DNA from: Paenibacillus typhae
Lineage (GTDB): Bacteria; Bacillota; Bacilli; Paenibacillales; Paenibacillaceae
Reading direction: 5' to 3'
Length of the DNA stretch: 64,000 bases
Assembly: GCF_900099765.1 (NCBI RefSeq)
Contig: NZ_FNDX01000005.1
Location: 80,057 to 144,056 of the forward strand
The translations under genes and the position numbers were made by a program. The notes beneath the pieces are model-generated. The model searched no databases. It was not told the DNA's origin and saw only the letters and a list, made by a program, of their open reading frames with translations. This document shows, in pieces, positions 27,028-37,170 of the stretch; position 1 is the stretch's first letter, and every line of letters begins with the position of its first letter.

Positions 27028-28902
27028 TCATTCCACCCAAGGGACCAGCTTGGGCTGCTGGTCGAGGATGGACTGATACTGCTCCTTCCAGCCGTATTGG
27101 CCGTCGGGGTCCAGCAGCATGTAGCGCAGGTACTTATCGAGCCGGTACTCCGGCCTGGACCAGCCCAGATGCTTTAGCCGCAGGTTGCTGAGCTGATGGG
27201 GCAGCTCGAATATATTCTCCGGCAGCCGGCCGCAGTGCTGCGGTGTGTCATTCCAGACATAGGCAAACTCCTCCCGGTAACGCAGCAGGAACGGCCGGTA
27301 GCTCTGGTGGGAGCGCCAATAGTTGTCCTCGCGGTAATGGTTGTCGTCCCAGAAATCATACAGCCGGAAGCAGAACAGGTCGCAGCTCTCCTCCTGCAGC
27401 AGAAGCCCGATGTCGCGGGCGAACCGGTCTTCAAATACCTCGTCGGCATCAAGGCTTAAGATCCATTCGGGATTGGTTTTGACAACTTCCTCCCACTGCT
27501 GCATGCGCAGTTCAGCTTCGTTATGGAATTTGGAGATGTCATTACGCACCAGATGAAGCGGGATGCCATGCAGCACTTCACGGCAAATGTCGGCCGTATT
27601 GTCGGTGCTGCCGTCATCAATAATGACGGCCTCGTCAATATATTTGCGGTGCTCCTGCAAAACCTGCCGCAGGAAGCGCCGGCTCTCGTTTTTGACAATC
27701 ATCGTCAGCGTAAGCTTGGGCCGTCTGGCTGCCGGCGGTACATCTCCGGCTGCCGCCGGTTCCGCCGTACCGTCCGGACTGCTGTCCGCGGGGGAAGCCT
27801 TACGCAGCCGCTCTTCAGCCTCTGCCGCAGACCATAACCCGTCAGCGGACGCAGCCTCCCGCTCCAGCGGCGGTTCCGCAGCAGCGCCGTTGCTTCCGCC
27901 CCCGTCAGCCGTGTCAACTCCGTCATCCGCCTTGCCCCTACTCCCGTCAGCTGTGCCAAGGCCATCCGCCTTGCCCCCGCTTAACGTGTCACCGCTGTGG
28001 GCTGTACCGGCTCCGCCCGCCGCAGCGCCCCGGCCAGCCCCGTCCGCACCGCCGTCCTCCGGCCCGCTTCCACCGCCTGCCGCCGGCTCTGCTGTCGTCT
28101 GCCGGATATAATCCGCGACCTTCTCCAGGTCGCTGTCCCGGTACAAATGCAGCGCCGGGTAGTGGGTATCCACATACAGCGGGATGCCGAGTGCAGCGGC
28201 CCGGATGCAGAAATGGCGGTCCTCGCCCCAATACGAGATGTTGCGGATCATATCATAGCTGACCCCGGAGCTGATCGCCCGGCGGCTGATCAGGGTGCAG
28301 GCGCCAAGACCGCCTACCTCGTATATTCCCGGCAGCTGCAGCTTGGCCAAAAAGGCGTGAAACCGCCGGTTAATCTCCGCCTGGCTGGGCTTCTCCCCGG
28401 GCAGGATCTCCCACTGGTTGTATTCATCATGCATCCAGACCTGCGGCTGCAGCATCGTACCGGGCTGCCACTGGGTCCAAAAGACCTCCGAGATAATATC
28501 CTTTCCCGTCCCGATCAGATGCAGCAGGGTACCGGGGTGGAGGATCAGATCGGAATCGATCAGGAACAGATGGTCATAGCCAAAGGCGTCGGCCCGGCGG
28601 ATCATCAGATTTTTAAACCCGGCCACCTTCCAGACCAGATCGGAGTTCCAGTAATGGGTAGTGTCATTGCGGATATAGGCATCATGGAAGCCCGAGGACT
28701 GCAGAAAAACCTCACTGCCGGGCGGGGCGAACTGCTGCAGCAGCAGGCTGGAGGCACTATCCCCGTTGTCATCGATAAAATAAAAATCCAGCGCTATTCC
28801 GTCACGGCGGAGGCGCAGAAGGGAATTCAGGAAGTGCTCCAGGACTTGGGGCTTCTGATGAATCGGGCTGCCGAGCAGCACGCGGGTTTTCGTCTCACTC
28901 AT
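27028..28902 (-). CDS. Two-domain glycosyltransferase with low-complexity linker
   Basis: About 624 residues from the ATG at 28902 (GGAGT 10 bases upstream); the ATG at 28941 abuts its GAGGGG and is unlikely. Domain 1 (about 5-265) resembles Anp1/GT2-like transferases (YFIDDNGDSASS, FLIDSDLI with a DxD at 116-118, WGEDRHFCIRAAALG). A linker of about 125 residues (271-394) is almost only Gly, Ala, Asp, Ser and Pro. Domain 2 (about 396-624) is a GT2-type transferase (TMIVKNESRRFL, IDDGSTDNT, LSLDADEVFEDR). Both domains keep their metal-binding acidic motifs. It probably extends a surface or secreted glycan; acceptor unknown. Isolated gene. Confidence 0.85.
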   Translation of the reverse strand: MSETKTRVLLGSPIHQKPQVLEHFLNSLLRLRRDGIALDFYFIDDNGDSASSLLLQQFAPPGSEVFLQSSGFHDAYIRNDTTHYWNSDLVWKVAGFKNLMIRRADAFGYDHLFLIDSDLILHPGTLLHLIGTGKDIISEVFWTQWQPGTMLQPQVWMHDEYNQWEILPGEKPSQAEINRRFHAFLAKLQLPGIYEVGGLGACTLISRRAISSGVSYDMIRNISYWGEDRHFCIRAAALGIPLYVDTHYPALHLYRDSDLEKVADYIRQTTAEPAAGGGSGPEDGGADGAGRGAAAGGAGTAHSGDTLSGGKADGLGTADGSRGKADDGVDTADGGGSNGAAAEPPLEREAASADGLWSAAEAEERLRKASPADSSPDGTAEPAAAGDVPPAARRPKLTLTMIVKNESRRFLRQVLQEHRKYIDEAVIIDDGSTDNTADICREVLHGIPLHLVRNDISKFHNEAELRMQQWEEVVKTNPEWILSLDADEVFEDRFARDIGLLLQEESCDLFCFRLYDFWDDNHYREDNYWRSHQSYRPFLLRYREEFAYVWNDTPQHCGRLPENIFELPHQLSNLRLKHLGWSRPEYRLDKYLRYMLLDPDGQYGWKEQYQSILDQQPKLVPWVE

Positions 28903-29125
28903 GGCCGGGCACTCCAGTGCAGGGTTATCATAATTGTACATCCCCTCGTATATGCAAATAGATGATATGAAATATATGTATTCAATATATTGAGAGAAGT
29001 ACTAGACTAATCCTGATTTTTTGCAGCTGCAAGGAAATTTATGGATTGGTGCTTTGAGAAAGGCTGTTGTACAATACCGCATAGGCAGACTTGAATCTTA
29101 CATAGCGATGAGGGGAGTGGGGGAA

Positions 29126-29338
29126 ATGGAGCAGTCACCCCTGAAGGTGGAGCAGCTGATCAAGCTGCTGCTGGCGATGAATCCGCGCGCCGAGGTGTAC
29201 TGGAATGATGCAGAGGGGCAGTACAGGGCGCTTTTGGATGAGGACATAGAAGAGATCTACGCACCGGAGAAGGCGGCCAAGACGATCGTTCAGTTCGGCA
29301 GCCTCCGCAAGCCCCGGCAGGTGGAGGATACTGTATGA
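29126..29338 (+). CDS. Small conserved protein next to cyclophilin, unknown function
   Basis: 70 residues from the ATG at 29126 (GGGGAGTGGGGG upstream); ATG 29108 is an alternative. It is acidic and helical ([40 protein letters not shown]) with no signal peptide. It overlaps the cyclophilin gene by ATGA, so the two are co-translated. I do not recognise a family. Confidence 0.65.
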   Translation: MEQSPLKVEQLIKLLLAMNPRAEVYWNDAEGQYRALLDEDIEEIYAPEKAAKTIVQFGSLRKPRQVEDTV

Positions 29339-29781
29339 AGCGGGCGGCGATTACGCTGGAAAAAGGGCAGGTTATCGGGCTGGAGCTATATGAGCAGGAT
29401 GCACCCGGGACAGTGGCCAATTTTGAAAAGCTGGCGAACAGCGGCTTCTATAATGGTCTGACCTTTCAGCGGGTAGTCCGGAATTTCGTGGCCCAGGGCG
29501 GATGCCCGGATGGGACGGGACGCGGCGGTACGGAGAAGATTCCCTGTGAAACGCAGAACAATCCTCACAAGCATGTGCGCGGGGCGCTGTCGATGGCGCA
29601 TTTCGGGCCGAATACAGGCAGCTGCCAGTTTTTTATCTGCTATGACACCTTTGATTATCTGGACCCGTGGCATACGGTATTTGGCGGTGTGACCGACGGC
29701 ATGGAGCATGTGGACGCGCTCAAGCGCGGGGACGTTATACAGGAGATCCGCGTGTGGGACAGCAGGCCGGAGGAAGAGTAA
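29335..29781 (+). CDS. ppiB: Peptidyl-prolyl cis-trans isomerase, cyclophilin type
   Basis: 148 residues, cytoplasmic (no signal peptide). Cyclophilin landmarks [22 protein letters not shown] (active-site Arg and Gln), [17 protein letters not shown] and [12 protein letters not shown]. It speeds rotation around prolyl bonds during folding. Start overlaps the small gene before it by 4 bases. Confidence 0.93.
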   Translation: MKRAAITLEKGQVIGLELYEQDAPGTVANFEKLANSGFYNGLTFQRVVRNFVAQGGCPDGTGRGGTEKIPCETQNNPHKHVRGALSMAHFGPNTGSCQFFICYDTFDYLDPWHTVFGGVTDGMEHVDALKRGDVIQEIRVWDSRPEEE

Positions 29782-29825
29782 AGGATGAGTTTCCTCAAAA
29801 TAACATTTATGAAAAAAATCAATGA

Positions 29826-29854
29826 TTGTAATTCCGAGTATTCCGATATATAAT
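29826..29854 (+). promoter_or_regulatory. Sigma-A promoter of the peptide transporter operon
   Basis: TTGTAA (29826-29831), 17-base spacer, TATAAT (29849-29854). Ribosome site GGAGGAGAG and ATG at 29902 follow. Confidence 0.7.
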
Positions 29855-29901
29855 TCAGAAACAGAAAGTGATATTGCTCACAACATGGAGGAGAGAGAGA
29901 C

Positions 29902-31515
29902 ATGAAAAGAGGGTTATCCGGAATTGCCGTTCTAATGCTGTTAACATTTTTGATTAGCGCATGCTCCGGCGGAAACAACGCGGCATCGACCAATACAAAC
30001 GCAGCTCCGGCGGCTACTGAAGCAGCTGCCAGCACAGAACCGAAAGATGGAGGCAGCCTGATTATCGGAGTGGCTTCCGATCCGCAGGTGCTGAATCCGA
30101 ACTACGCAGGCGACCGTGTCAGCCTGACTATTGACCAGGCGCTGTACGCGCCGCTGTTCCAGGTGAACAATGGAGAGAAGACCTTTTACCTGGCAGAAAG
30201 CCTGACCCCATCGGAAGATAACCTGACTTACACACTGAAGCTGAAGGATGGCCTGACCTGGCATGACGGCGAAAAGCTGACTGCTGATGACGTGGTATTC
30301 ACGATCGACAGCATTCTGGACGAGAAGCAGAACAGCTTCCTGCGCGCTAACTTCCTGATCAACGACCAGCCGATCACAGCTACCAAGGTGGATGATCTGA
30401 CGGTTGAGTTCAAGCTTCCGCAGGTCAGCCCGGCGTTCGAAGCAACCCTGGTGCAGGTATCCCCGATTCCGAAGCATATCTTCGAGAATGAAGCCGACAT
30501 CGAGAAGAGCACGAAGAATGCTGCTCCTGTAGGCTCCGGTCCATTCAAATTCAAAGAGTACAAAGCGGGCGAGTATCTGACCCTGGAGCGTTTTGATAAC
30601 TACTTCGGCGGCAAGCCGCATCTGGATTCCGTAACGTACCGTATTGCCAAGGATGCCAACGCGGCTAATCTGGCCCTGCAGAACGGCGAAATCAATGTGC
30701 AGTACCTTGATCCTAAAGATGTAGCAACGATTCAGGCAACCAATAACTTTGAAATTCTGCCTTACAGCGAAGGCCGTCTGGCTTATCTGATGTTCAATGC
30801 GAACAGCGATACCGGCGCACTTGCCAAAAAAGAAGTCCGTCAGGCGCTGTCCCTGGCCCTCAGCCGCGATGAGCTGATCCAGACGGCGTACACCTCCAGT
30901 GAATATGCAGATCCGGCCAAGTCGTTCCTGACCCCGGATGCCCTGTACTTCACCAATGACGTAACCACCTTTGATAATGATGCTGCAAAAGCTAAGGAAC
31001 TTCTGGCAGCTGCCGGCGAAAGCAACCTGAAGCTGAGATATATCGTGCAGAGCGGCAACAAGGCACAGGAGGCTATCTCCCTGTATGTTCAGCAGAAGCT
31101 GAAGGAAATCGGCGTTGAGGTTGAACTGCAGAACATGGATTCCTCCGCATGGGTACAGAAGTTCATCGACCTGAAGGCTACTGATTATGAGCTGGCTTTG
31201 ACCGGTTACATTATGGGCTATGACCCGGATGCATACCGCATTCTGTTCACAACAGGCGCTTCTTCCAACTACTCGCATTACTCGAATCCTGAAGTAGATA
31301 AGCTGCTGAATGAAGGTGCCAGCGAAGCGGATGCAACCAAACGCGGCGAGATCTACAAGCAGGTTCAGGAAACCATTGCTGAGGATGCACCAATCTATCC
31401 GATCGCTTATACTAAGACTGTTGTAGCTGTATCCAAAAACTACGGCGGCATCGACGAAGCTGTCCTGAAGCCGGTCGTTATTTTCGAAGACCTGTCCAAG
31501 ATCTATCTGAAATAA
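29902..31515 (+). CDS. Oligopeptide ABC transporter, substrate-binding lipoprotein
   Basis: 537 residues. Signal peptide with lipobox ISAC (Cys21), a short Ala/Thr/Asn linker, then SBP family 5 (DppA/OppA) with the hallmark GGSLIIGVASDPQVLNPNY, LTYTLKLKDGLTWHDGEKLTADDVVFTID and VRQALSLALSRDELIQ. Binds peptides or other solutes outside the membrane. First gene of a six-gene operon. The terminator after it probably lets a fraction of transcripts continue, so the receptor is made in excess over the permeases, as is usual. Confidence 0.92.
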   Translation: MKRGLSGIAVLMLLTFLISACSGGNNAASTNTNAAPAATEAAASTEPKDGGSLIIGVASDPQVLNPNYAGDRVSLTIDQALYAPLFQVNNGEKTFYLAESLTPSEDNLTYTLKLKDGLTWHDGEKLTADDVVFTIDSILDEKQNSFLRANFLINDQPITATKVDDLTVEFKLPQVSPAFEATLVQVSPIPKHIFENEADIEKSTKNAAPVGSGPFKFKEYKAGEYLTLERFDNYFGGKPHLDSVTYRIAKDANAANLALQNGEINVQYLDPKDVATIQATNNFEILPYSEGRLAYLMFNANSDTGALAKKEVRQALSLALSRDELIQTAYTSSEYADPAKSFLTPDALYFTNDVTTFDNDAAKAKELLAAAGESNLKLRYIVQSGNKAQEAISLYVQQKLKEIGVEVELQNMDSSAWVQKFIDLKATDYELALTGYIMGYDPDAYRILFTTGASSNYSHYSNPEVDKLLNEGASEADATKRGEIYKQVQETIAEDAPIYPIAYTKTVVAVSKNYGGIDEAVLKPVVIFEDLSKIYLK

Positions 31516-31533
31516 AATAATACAAAATAAGCA

Positions 31534-31573
31534 CGGCAAAAATAAGCTGGACCTCCAGCTTATTTTTTTGCCG
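31534..31573 (+). terminator. Partial terminator after the binding-protein gene
   Basis: Near-perfect 18-bp arms CGGCAAAAATAAGCTGGA and TCCAGCTTATTTTTTTGCCG with a 2-base loop and a built-in T run. The remaining operon genes follow within 25 bases. Confidence 0.8.
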
Positions 31574-31596
31574 ATCATGAGCTGGGAGAATCGCGT

Positions 31597-32547
31597 ATGA
31601 GACAACTCATCGTCCGCAGGCTTGCACAGACTATTCCGATGCTGTTTTTCGTATCGGTTGTCTGCTTTGCCATGATTAAGCTGGCGCCGGGAGATCCGGT
31701 GCTGTCCTTTGTTACACCTAATATGCATGCCGATGATATCGAGCGGATCCGCCATAACCTCGGCTTGGACAAACCGGCCTATATTCAATATTTTATCTGG
31801 TTGGGCGAGCTCGTTCAGGGCAATTTCGGCTATTCCCTGGTTAACCACCAGCCGGTGCTGGATCAGATTCTGGAGCGTCTGCCTGCTACAGCGGGCCTGA
31901 TGGGCAGCGCGATTGCGCTGGCCGTGCTGCTGGCGGTTCCGCTCGGCCTGATTGCCGGAGCGAACCGCAACCGTTGGGTGGATAAGCTGGTTAATCTGAT
32001 TGCCTACATCGGCATATCCGTTCCGCTGTTCTGGCTGGCGATTCTGCTGATGTACCTGTTCGCGATCAAGCTGCACCTGCTGCCGAGCATGGGCATGCGC
32101 ACGATTGGCGTAGAATCGGCCGTTGACGTGCTGAAGCACGGCATACTGCCCTGCACTGTCCTGGCCTTCGGCTTCCTGGCAACCTACGTACGCTATATCC
32201 GCTCCAGCACAATCGGGCAGCTCAAGGAAGAATATGTGCAGATTCAGTATGCCTTCGGGTCAAAGAAATCGACGATCCTGTTCCGGCATGTCCTGAAGCA
32301 TGTGCTGCTTCCGGTTATCACGCTGCTCGGTATGTCTATGGGCGATCTCGTAGCCGGAGCCATCGTGACGGAGACGGTCTTCAGCTGGCCGGGTATCGGC
32401 TCACTGGGGATGACGGCCGTCCGGGGGATGGATTATCCGGTCATTATGGGCATTACGCTGTTCTCGTCGCTGATGCTGATCATCGGCAATCTGGCTGCGG
32501 ATATTCTCTACAGCTTTGTAGATCCGCGCATCAAATTAAAGGGGTGA
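31597..32547 (+). CDS. Peptide ABC transporter permease, DppB type
   Basis: 316 residues, six membrane segments. N-terminal DppB/OppB signature (LIVRRLAQTIPMLFFVSVVCFAMIKLAPGDP) and the EAA loop ATYVRYIRSSTIGQLKEEYVQ with GAIVTETVFSWPGIG. Pairs with the next permease. CTGGGAG precedes the ATG. Confidence 0.92.
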   Translation: MRQLIVRRLAQTIPMLFFVSVVCFAMIKLAPGDPVLSFVTPNMHADDIERIRHNLGLDKPAYIQYFIWLGELVQGNFGYSLVNHQPVLDQILERLPATAGLMGSAIALAVLLAVPLGLIAGANRNRWVDKLVNLIAYIGISVPLFWLAILLMYLFAIKLHLLPSMGMRTIGVESAVDVLKHGILPCTVLAFGFLATYVRYIRSSTIGQLKEEYVQIQYAFGSKKSTILFRHVLKHVLLPVITLLGMSMGDLVAGAIVTETVFSWPGIGSLGMTAVRGMDYPVIMGITLFSSLMLIIGNLAADILYSFVDPRIKLKG

Positions 32548-32551
32548 CCTC

Positions 32552-33397
32552 ATGAATCGCAGTAAATGGAAAAACCTGAAGTCTGAGCTGTTTACGAACG
32601 GTCTGGGTGTCGCCGCGCTCATTATATTGGTTGTCTTTACGCTGGGGGCGATTTTTGCCTTTCTGTCCGGCCATGATCCGAATGCAATGGACGCGATGAA
32701 CAGGCTGACACCGCCGGGCAGCGCCCACTGGTTCGGGACGGATGATTACGGCCGCGATTATCTGGCGCGCGCGCTCTACGGGGGACGCGTCTCCCTCCTG
32801 GTCGGCTTTGCTTCAATGATTGTTGCCACCGTAATCGGCGTGGCCGTAGGCGTTATCAGCGGCTATTTCGGCGGCTGGCTGGATAATCTGCTGATGCGGA
32901 TGCTGGATATTATTATGTCGATTCCTTCCTTTCTGATTCTGCTGCTGCTCAGCGTGTTCCTGAAGCCGAGCGTCGGCAATATCATCATTATTATTGCCCT
33001 GCTGATGTGGATGAGCGTGGCCCGCGTCATCCGGGCGGAGACCCTGACGATCAAGGAACGTGAATATGTGCTGTACGCCAAGGCCTCAGGCCAGAGCGCT
33101 TCCGGCATCATCTGGCGGCATATTCTGCCGGGCCTGATTCCGGTAACGATTGTAGGGGCAACGAACAACATTGCTTCAGCCATTATGATGGAATCCTCGC
33201 TGAGCTTCCTCGGCTTCGGTGTACAGCCGCCGAACGCCACCTGGGGCAGCATGCTGAACAGCGCCCAGGGCTATATTGCCCAGGCGCCCTATCTGGCGCT
33301 GTTCCCGGGGCTGATGATTCTGCTGACAGTGCTGAGCTTCAATGTGCTGGGCGATATTTTACGGGTCGGCTTTGAACCTAAGCTGATCCGGAGATAA
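32552..33397 (+). CDS. Peptide ABC transporter permease, DppC type
   Basis: 281 residues, six membrane segments. DppC features: N-terminal segment then HWFGTDDYGRDYLARALYGGRVSL, and EAA loop VIRAETLTIKEREYVLYAKASGQS followed by ESSLSFLGFGVQPPNATWG. Four bases after the partner permease. Confidence 0.92.
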   Translation: MNRSKWKNLKSELFTNGLGVAALIILVVFTLGAIFAFLSGHDPNAMDAMNRLTPPGSAHWFGTDDYGRDYLARALYGGRVSLLVGFASMIVATVIGVAVGVISGYFGGWLDNLLMRMLDIIMSIPSFLILLLLSVFLKPSVGNIIIIIALLMWMSVARVIRAETLTIKEREYVLYAKASGQSASGIIWRHILPGLIPVTIVGATNNIASAIMMESSLSFLGFGVQPPNATWGSMLNSAQGYIAQAPYLALFPGLMILLTVLSFNVLGDILRVGFEPKLIRR

Positions 33398-33412
33398 GGG
33401 AGTGAAGACATC

Positions 33413-34423
33413 ATGAGTGAGCGGCTGCTCTCTGTTGAGGATCTGCAGGTATCGTTCTCCACCCGTGACGGTGAGAATCAGGCTGTGCGGGGTGTGAGCT
33501 TCCATATCCATGCAGGCGAGACCGTCGGCATAGTCGGAGAATCCGGCAGCGGTAAAAGTGTAACTGCCAAAGCGATCATGTCGCTGATTACCCCGCCGGG
33601 CCGGATCACCTCCGGCAGGATTCGTTTTCAAGGCAAGGAATTGACCGGGCTTCCGGAAAAAGAGTGGCGGAAGCTGCGCGGCAACCGGATTGCGATGGTC
33701 TTTCAGGACCCGATGACCTCGCTGAATCCGGTCAAGAAAATCGGCCAGCAATTAACGGAAGTCATCCGCAGACACCGCGGATTAAATAAGGCGGAAGCCA
33801 ATAAGGAAGCGGCGGAGATGCTGCGCCAGGTCGGCATCCGTGACCCTGAGCAGCGGCTGAACCAGTACCCGCATGAATTCAGCGGCGGAATGCGCCAGCG
33901 GGTCATGATTGCGATGGCGCTCTCCTGCCAGCCGGAGCTGCTGATCGCCGATGAGCCGACCACGGCGCTGGACGCGACCATTCAGGCGCAGATTCTCGAC
34001 CTGTTCAAGGAGCTGAAGGGCAAATCGGATACCGCAGTCGCGCTGATCACCCACGACCTCGGTGTGGTTGCACAGGTCTGCACCCGGGTTGTCGTTATGT
34101 ACGGCGGACTGGTCATGGAGGAGGGGACGGTAGAAGACATCTTCTACCGCCCGCAGCACCCGTACACGCAAGGGCTGCTGCGCTCGATTCCGAAGCGCGG
34201 CGGCGGCTCGCGTGAGCGGCTTATTCCGATCGAGGGTACACCGCCCGATCTGCTGAACCCGCCTCCGGGCTGCCCGTTCATGGAGCGCTGCCCGCATGCC
34301 TTTGAGCGCTGCAGCCAGCGCCCGCCGGTGACCGAGCTGTCGCCCGGACACCGCTCGATGTGCTGGCTGGCGGATGGCACGCAGCCGGTAGCACCGGCTG
34401 TGGAAGGAGGCGTTACACAGTGA
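33413..34423 (+). CDS. Peptide ABC transporter ATP-binding protein, DppD type
   Basis: 336 residues. Walker A GESGSGKS, signature [15 protein letters not shown], Walker [13 protein letters not shown], then the C-terminal oligopeptide domain with the Cys cluster [19 protein letters not shown], which in several members binds an iron-sulfur cluster. Its stop overlaps the next start (GTGA). Confidence 0.93.
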   Translation: MSERLLSVEDLQVSFSTRDGENQAVRGVSFHIHAGETVGIVGESGSGKSVTAKAIMSLITPPGRITSGRIRFQGKELTGLPEKEWRKLRGNRIAMVFQDPMTSLNPVKKIGQQLTEVIRRHRGLNKAEANKEAAEMLRQVGIRDPEQRLNQYPHEFSGGMRQRVMIAMALSCQPELLIADEPTTALDATIQAQILDLFKELKGKSDTAVALITHDLGVVAQVCTRVVVMYGGLVMEEGTVEDIFYRPQHPYTQGLLRSIPKRGGGSRERLIPIEGTPPDLLNPPPGCPFMERCPHAFERCSQRPPVTELSPGHRSMCWLADGTQPVAPAVEGGVTQ

Positions 34424-35337
34424 GCGAGAGCAAGATATTAGTAGATGTAAATAATCTGAAAAAGCACTTCTCCAAGGGCAAGGACCTGCGCGGACGCGAT
34501 ACATCTGTGCTGAAGGCAGTGGACGGCGTAAGCTTCCAGATCCGCCGCGGAGAGACCTTCGGGCTGGTCGGCGAGTCGGGCAGCGGCAAGTCAACGGTCG
34601 GGCGCTGCCTGCTCCGGCTGTACGATTATACGGCCGGTGAGGTGTCGTTCGACGGTCAGCCGCTCGGCCGTCTGGGCGAGAAGCAGCTGAAGCCGTTCCG
34701 CAGACGGATTCAGTCGATTTTTCAGGACCCGTACTCCTCGCTGAACCCCAGTCTGAATGTGCTGGATCTGATCAGCGAGCCGATGAAGATTCATGGTGTA
34801 TACCAGGGGGATGAGCGCAAGGAAGCGGTAGCTGCGCTGCTGGAAAAGGTAGGCCTGAAACGGGAGCATCTGTACCGCTACCCGCATGAGTTCAGCGGCG
34901 GGCAGCGCCAGCGGATTTCCATTGCCAGAGCGCTGTCGGTACGGCCGGAGTTCGTCGTCTGCGATGAGCCGATCTCGGCGCTCGACGTCTCCGTCCAGGC
35001 CCAGGTGGTCAACATGCTGGAGGACCTGCAGGCCGAGTTCGGGCTGACCTATCTGTTCATCGCCCATGACCTGTCAATGGTCCGGCATATTTCCGACCGG
35101 ATCGGCGTTATGTACGGCGGGCGGCTGGTTGAGGTTGCGGACAGCGATGAGCTGTATGACAACCCGCTTCATCCGTACACCAAAGCACTGCTGTCCTCCA
35201 TTCTGGAGACAGACCCGCTTAAGGCGACTGAGCGGATTCATCTGGACGGCTTCTCCGTCTCCCGGGGCGAGGGTGAGGCAGCACCGCTGCAGGAAGTAAG
35301 CCCGGGCCATTTTGTAGCTTACGATTTCAAGGAATAA
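34420..35337 (+). CDS. Peptide ABC transporter ATP-binding protein, DppF type
   Basis: 305 residues from a GTG at 34420 that overlaps the previous stop; GGAGG lies 10 bases upstream. Earlier in-frame ATG codons are within the previous gene. Walker [10 protein letters not shown], signature [15 protein letters not shown], Walker [19 protein letters not shown]-loop FIAHDLSMV. Forms a heterodimer with the DppD-type protein. Confidence 0.93.
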   Translation: MSESKILVDVNNLKKHFSKGKDLRGRDTSVLKAVDGVSFQIRRGETFGLVGESGSGKSTVGRCLLRLYDYTAGEVSFDGQPLGRLGEKQLKPFRRRIQSIFQDPYSSLNPSLNVLDLISEPMKIHGVYQGDERKEAVAALLEKVGLKREHLYRYPHEFSGGQRQRISIARALSVRPEFVVCDEPISALDVSVQAQVVNMLEDLQAEFGLTYLFIAHDLSMVRHISDRIGVMYGGRLVEVADSDELYDNPLHPYTKALLSSILETDPLKATERIHLDGFSVSRGEGEAAPLQEVSPGHFVAYDFKE

Positions 35338-35352
35338 ACAGGAGGTAATGAG

Positions 35353-35793
35353 ATGACGGAATCAGTGAATAAAGTCAAATTATCGCAATGGGATGCCTTG
35401 CTGCTTGAATCGCTGCGCGGACAGGGCTGGACGGATGAGCAGCTGCTCGGGATCACTTCCGCAGCAGAGCTGCCGGAGGATAACAGCCCGTTTGAATTCG
35501 ATTATAAGCAGCTGGCTGCCTTTGCGGCAGAGAAGCCGGAGGAGTACCGGCAGGCTGTAACCGAAGGGTACCAGATCAAATACAACACCATCCGCGGTAT
35601 CCGCAGCTGGGTTCAGGTTGCGCTCGGCAAAGAGCCGAAGCTGGAGCTGGAAGAAGGCAGGGAAGCGGTTGAAGCTGATTTGACTGCCGATGAAAGAACC
35701 CGTGTAGAGCAGGTTCTGTCCTTCGGCTGGCAGATCAGTCCCGCTGATCCGCAGACGGACGGCGTTTACCGGATTGAACCGGTCCAGCGGTAA
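35353..35793 (+). CDS. Unknown soluble protein at the end of the peptide transporter operon
   Basis: 146 residues, strong AGGAGGTAATGAG ribosome site, 15 bases after dppF-like. Acidic and helical with no signal peptide or membrane segment: KLSQWDALLLESLRGQGWTDEQLLGI resembles a small helical domain; the middle has FDYKQLAAFAAEKPEEYRQAVTEGYQIKYNTIRG. I do not know the family. Its position suggests a cytoplasmic partner of the transporter or a peptide-handling protein, which is inference only. Confidence 0.7.
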   Translation: MTESVNKVKLSQWDALLLESLRGQGWTDEQLLGITSAAELPEDNSPFEFDYKQLAAFAAEKPEEYRQAVTEGYQIKYNTIRGIRSWVQVALGKEPKLELEEGREAVEADLTADERTRVEQVLSFGWQISPADPQTDGVYRIEPVQR

Positions 35794-35813
35794 CTGCTTA
35801 TTAAATAGAAGAT

Positions 35814-35845
35814 CAGCCCTCCGCAATGATGCCGGGGGGCTGTTT
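35814..35845 (+). terminator. Operon terminator
   Basis: CAGCCCTCC / GGGGGGCTG with a 12-base loop, then TTTATATT. Confidence 0.65.
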
Positions 35846-36025
35846 ATATTACATTTGTGTTGCGGTAACAGGAAACAGGGATAAACACAGCCGGGGTTGC
35901 ATGGAATAGACTAAGGGAAGGAGGCGGTCTACAGTTAATCCTACGGCTTTATAAGCAGCATTCTGAAAGGCGCGCCAACGGAATATTAGGAAAGTGTGGT
36001 AAGCTGCACCTGCAGGTCCCCGCCA

Positions 36026-36104
36026 TTTAGTTGGATTTTCGCCACCTAATTCCTTGATTTAACAACATTTTCATTCCTTAGTGGGAAAATCACCACTTAT
36101 TTAG
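36026..36104. repeat. Intergenic palindrome pair, family B (2 units)
   Basis: The gene-free stretch 35846-36137 holds TTAGTTGGATTTTCGCCACC (then TAATT) at 36027 and CTTAGTGGGAAAATCACCAC (then TTATTT) at 36077, 50 bp apart. The same family occurs as four units at 43953-44145. Nothing else is visible here. Confidence 0.6.
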
Positions 36105-36137
36105 GACCGCAAACGCCATTTGGGGAGAAAAGAGGAG

Positions 36138-36977
36138 CTACATATTCAGCTGAATCTTACGGGTGCTGAGCACACCGTTAAGCCCGGTAGGGTCCGTGCT
36201 TACTTTATGGGCTACAAAGGCTTCCGCCCGCTCTGAAGTGCGGATACGCACCGGCTTGGTCTCCATATGCACCAGCTCCCACATCACGTCCGCTACGGAC
36301 TCCGCTGTCTGCGGCTCCACATTGCGCTGCAGAAAGGCTGCGGTGTAGTTATCGATTACCGGCTTATACTCATCCTCCAGAATACCGCCGGTGCCCGCTA
36401 CATGACCCATCACCGTTTTGGTGAATTCGGTAGCAATGGCTCCCGGCTCCAGCAGGGTTACATCAATGTTGAATTGCGGCTTGTAATAGGTAGCCAGGCT
36501 TTCGAGCAGCCCCTCCACCGCAAACTTGCTGGCACAGTAAATTTCGTTCATCGGCTGGCCGACAAGCCCGCCTACACTTGAAGTGGCGACAATATGTGCA
36601 TATCCGCTCGAACGCAGCAGCGGCAGCGCCGCCCGGATGGTATGCATCACCCCGTACACATTGGTGTCGAATACGCGGTGAATATCTTCCGCCGGCGCCT
36701 GGCCGAGGGCCCGGAGATAGCCGAAGCCGGCATTGGCAAACAGCACATCCAGCGAGCCCTGCTCAAGCGTAATCCGGTCAATGACAGCCTGGATGCTGGC
36801 CGGATCGGTAACCTCCAGCTGCACGAAATGCAGATTATTTTCCTCACGGTACAGCTCCTGATCCCGCTCCGGATTGCGTGTCCCGGCATAGACAGTCCAC
36901 CCTTCCCGGGCGAAGCGAAGAGCCGTAGCCAGGCCGATCCCGGAGGATGCACCGGTAATGCAGATGATTTTTCCCAT
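36138..36977 (-). CDS. Short-chain dehydrogenase/reductase
   Basis: 279 residues. Rossmann N-terminus ITGASSGIG, NAG motif FANAGFG, catalytic Ser in ATSSVGGLVG and YCASK (Tyr-x-x-x-Lys). A cytoplasmic NAD(P)-dependent oxidoreductase; substrate cannot be told from sequence. AGGAGG precedes the ATG. Divergent from the AI-2E-type gene. Confidence 0.9.
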   Translation of the reverse strand: MGKIICITGASSGIGLATALRFAREGWTVYAGTRNPERDQELYREENNLHFVQLEVTDPASIQAVIDRITLEQGSLDVLFANAGFGYLRALGQAPAEDIHRVFDTNVYGVMHTIRAALPLLRSSGYAHIVATSSVGGLVGQPMNEIYCASKFAVEGLLESLATYYKPQFNIDVTLLEPGAIATEFTKTVMGHVAGTGGILEDEYKPVIDNYTAAFLQRNVEPQTAESVADVMWELVHMETKPVRIRTSERAEAFVAHKVSTDPTGLNGVLSTRKIQLNM

Positions 36978-37170
36978 ATTCCTTTTGCCTCCTGAAAAAA
37001 AGATGAGTTACAAATTTTTACACATTGCAGCATAAAGCGGGTGCAGTTTTCTTAAGTTTACATAAAGACTGCATTTTTGCGTGTTTTTGCGGACACCTTA
37101 TGTTGTAGGATCGTTTTCATTACGGTAGACTATAAAGGAGTCTATAGTTGTAAGCGAATGGAGAGGAACA

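Noticed and set aside
29941..32139. 732-codon minus-strand frame
   Set aside because: Antisense to the peptide-binding protein and first permease, both with strong family motifs.
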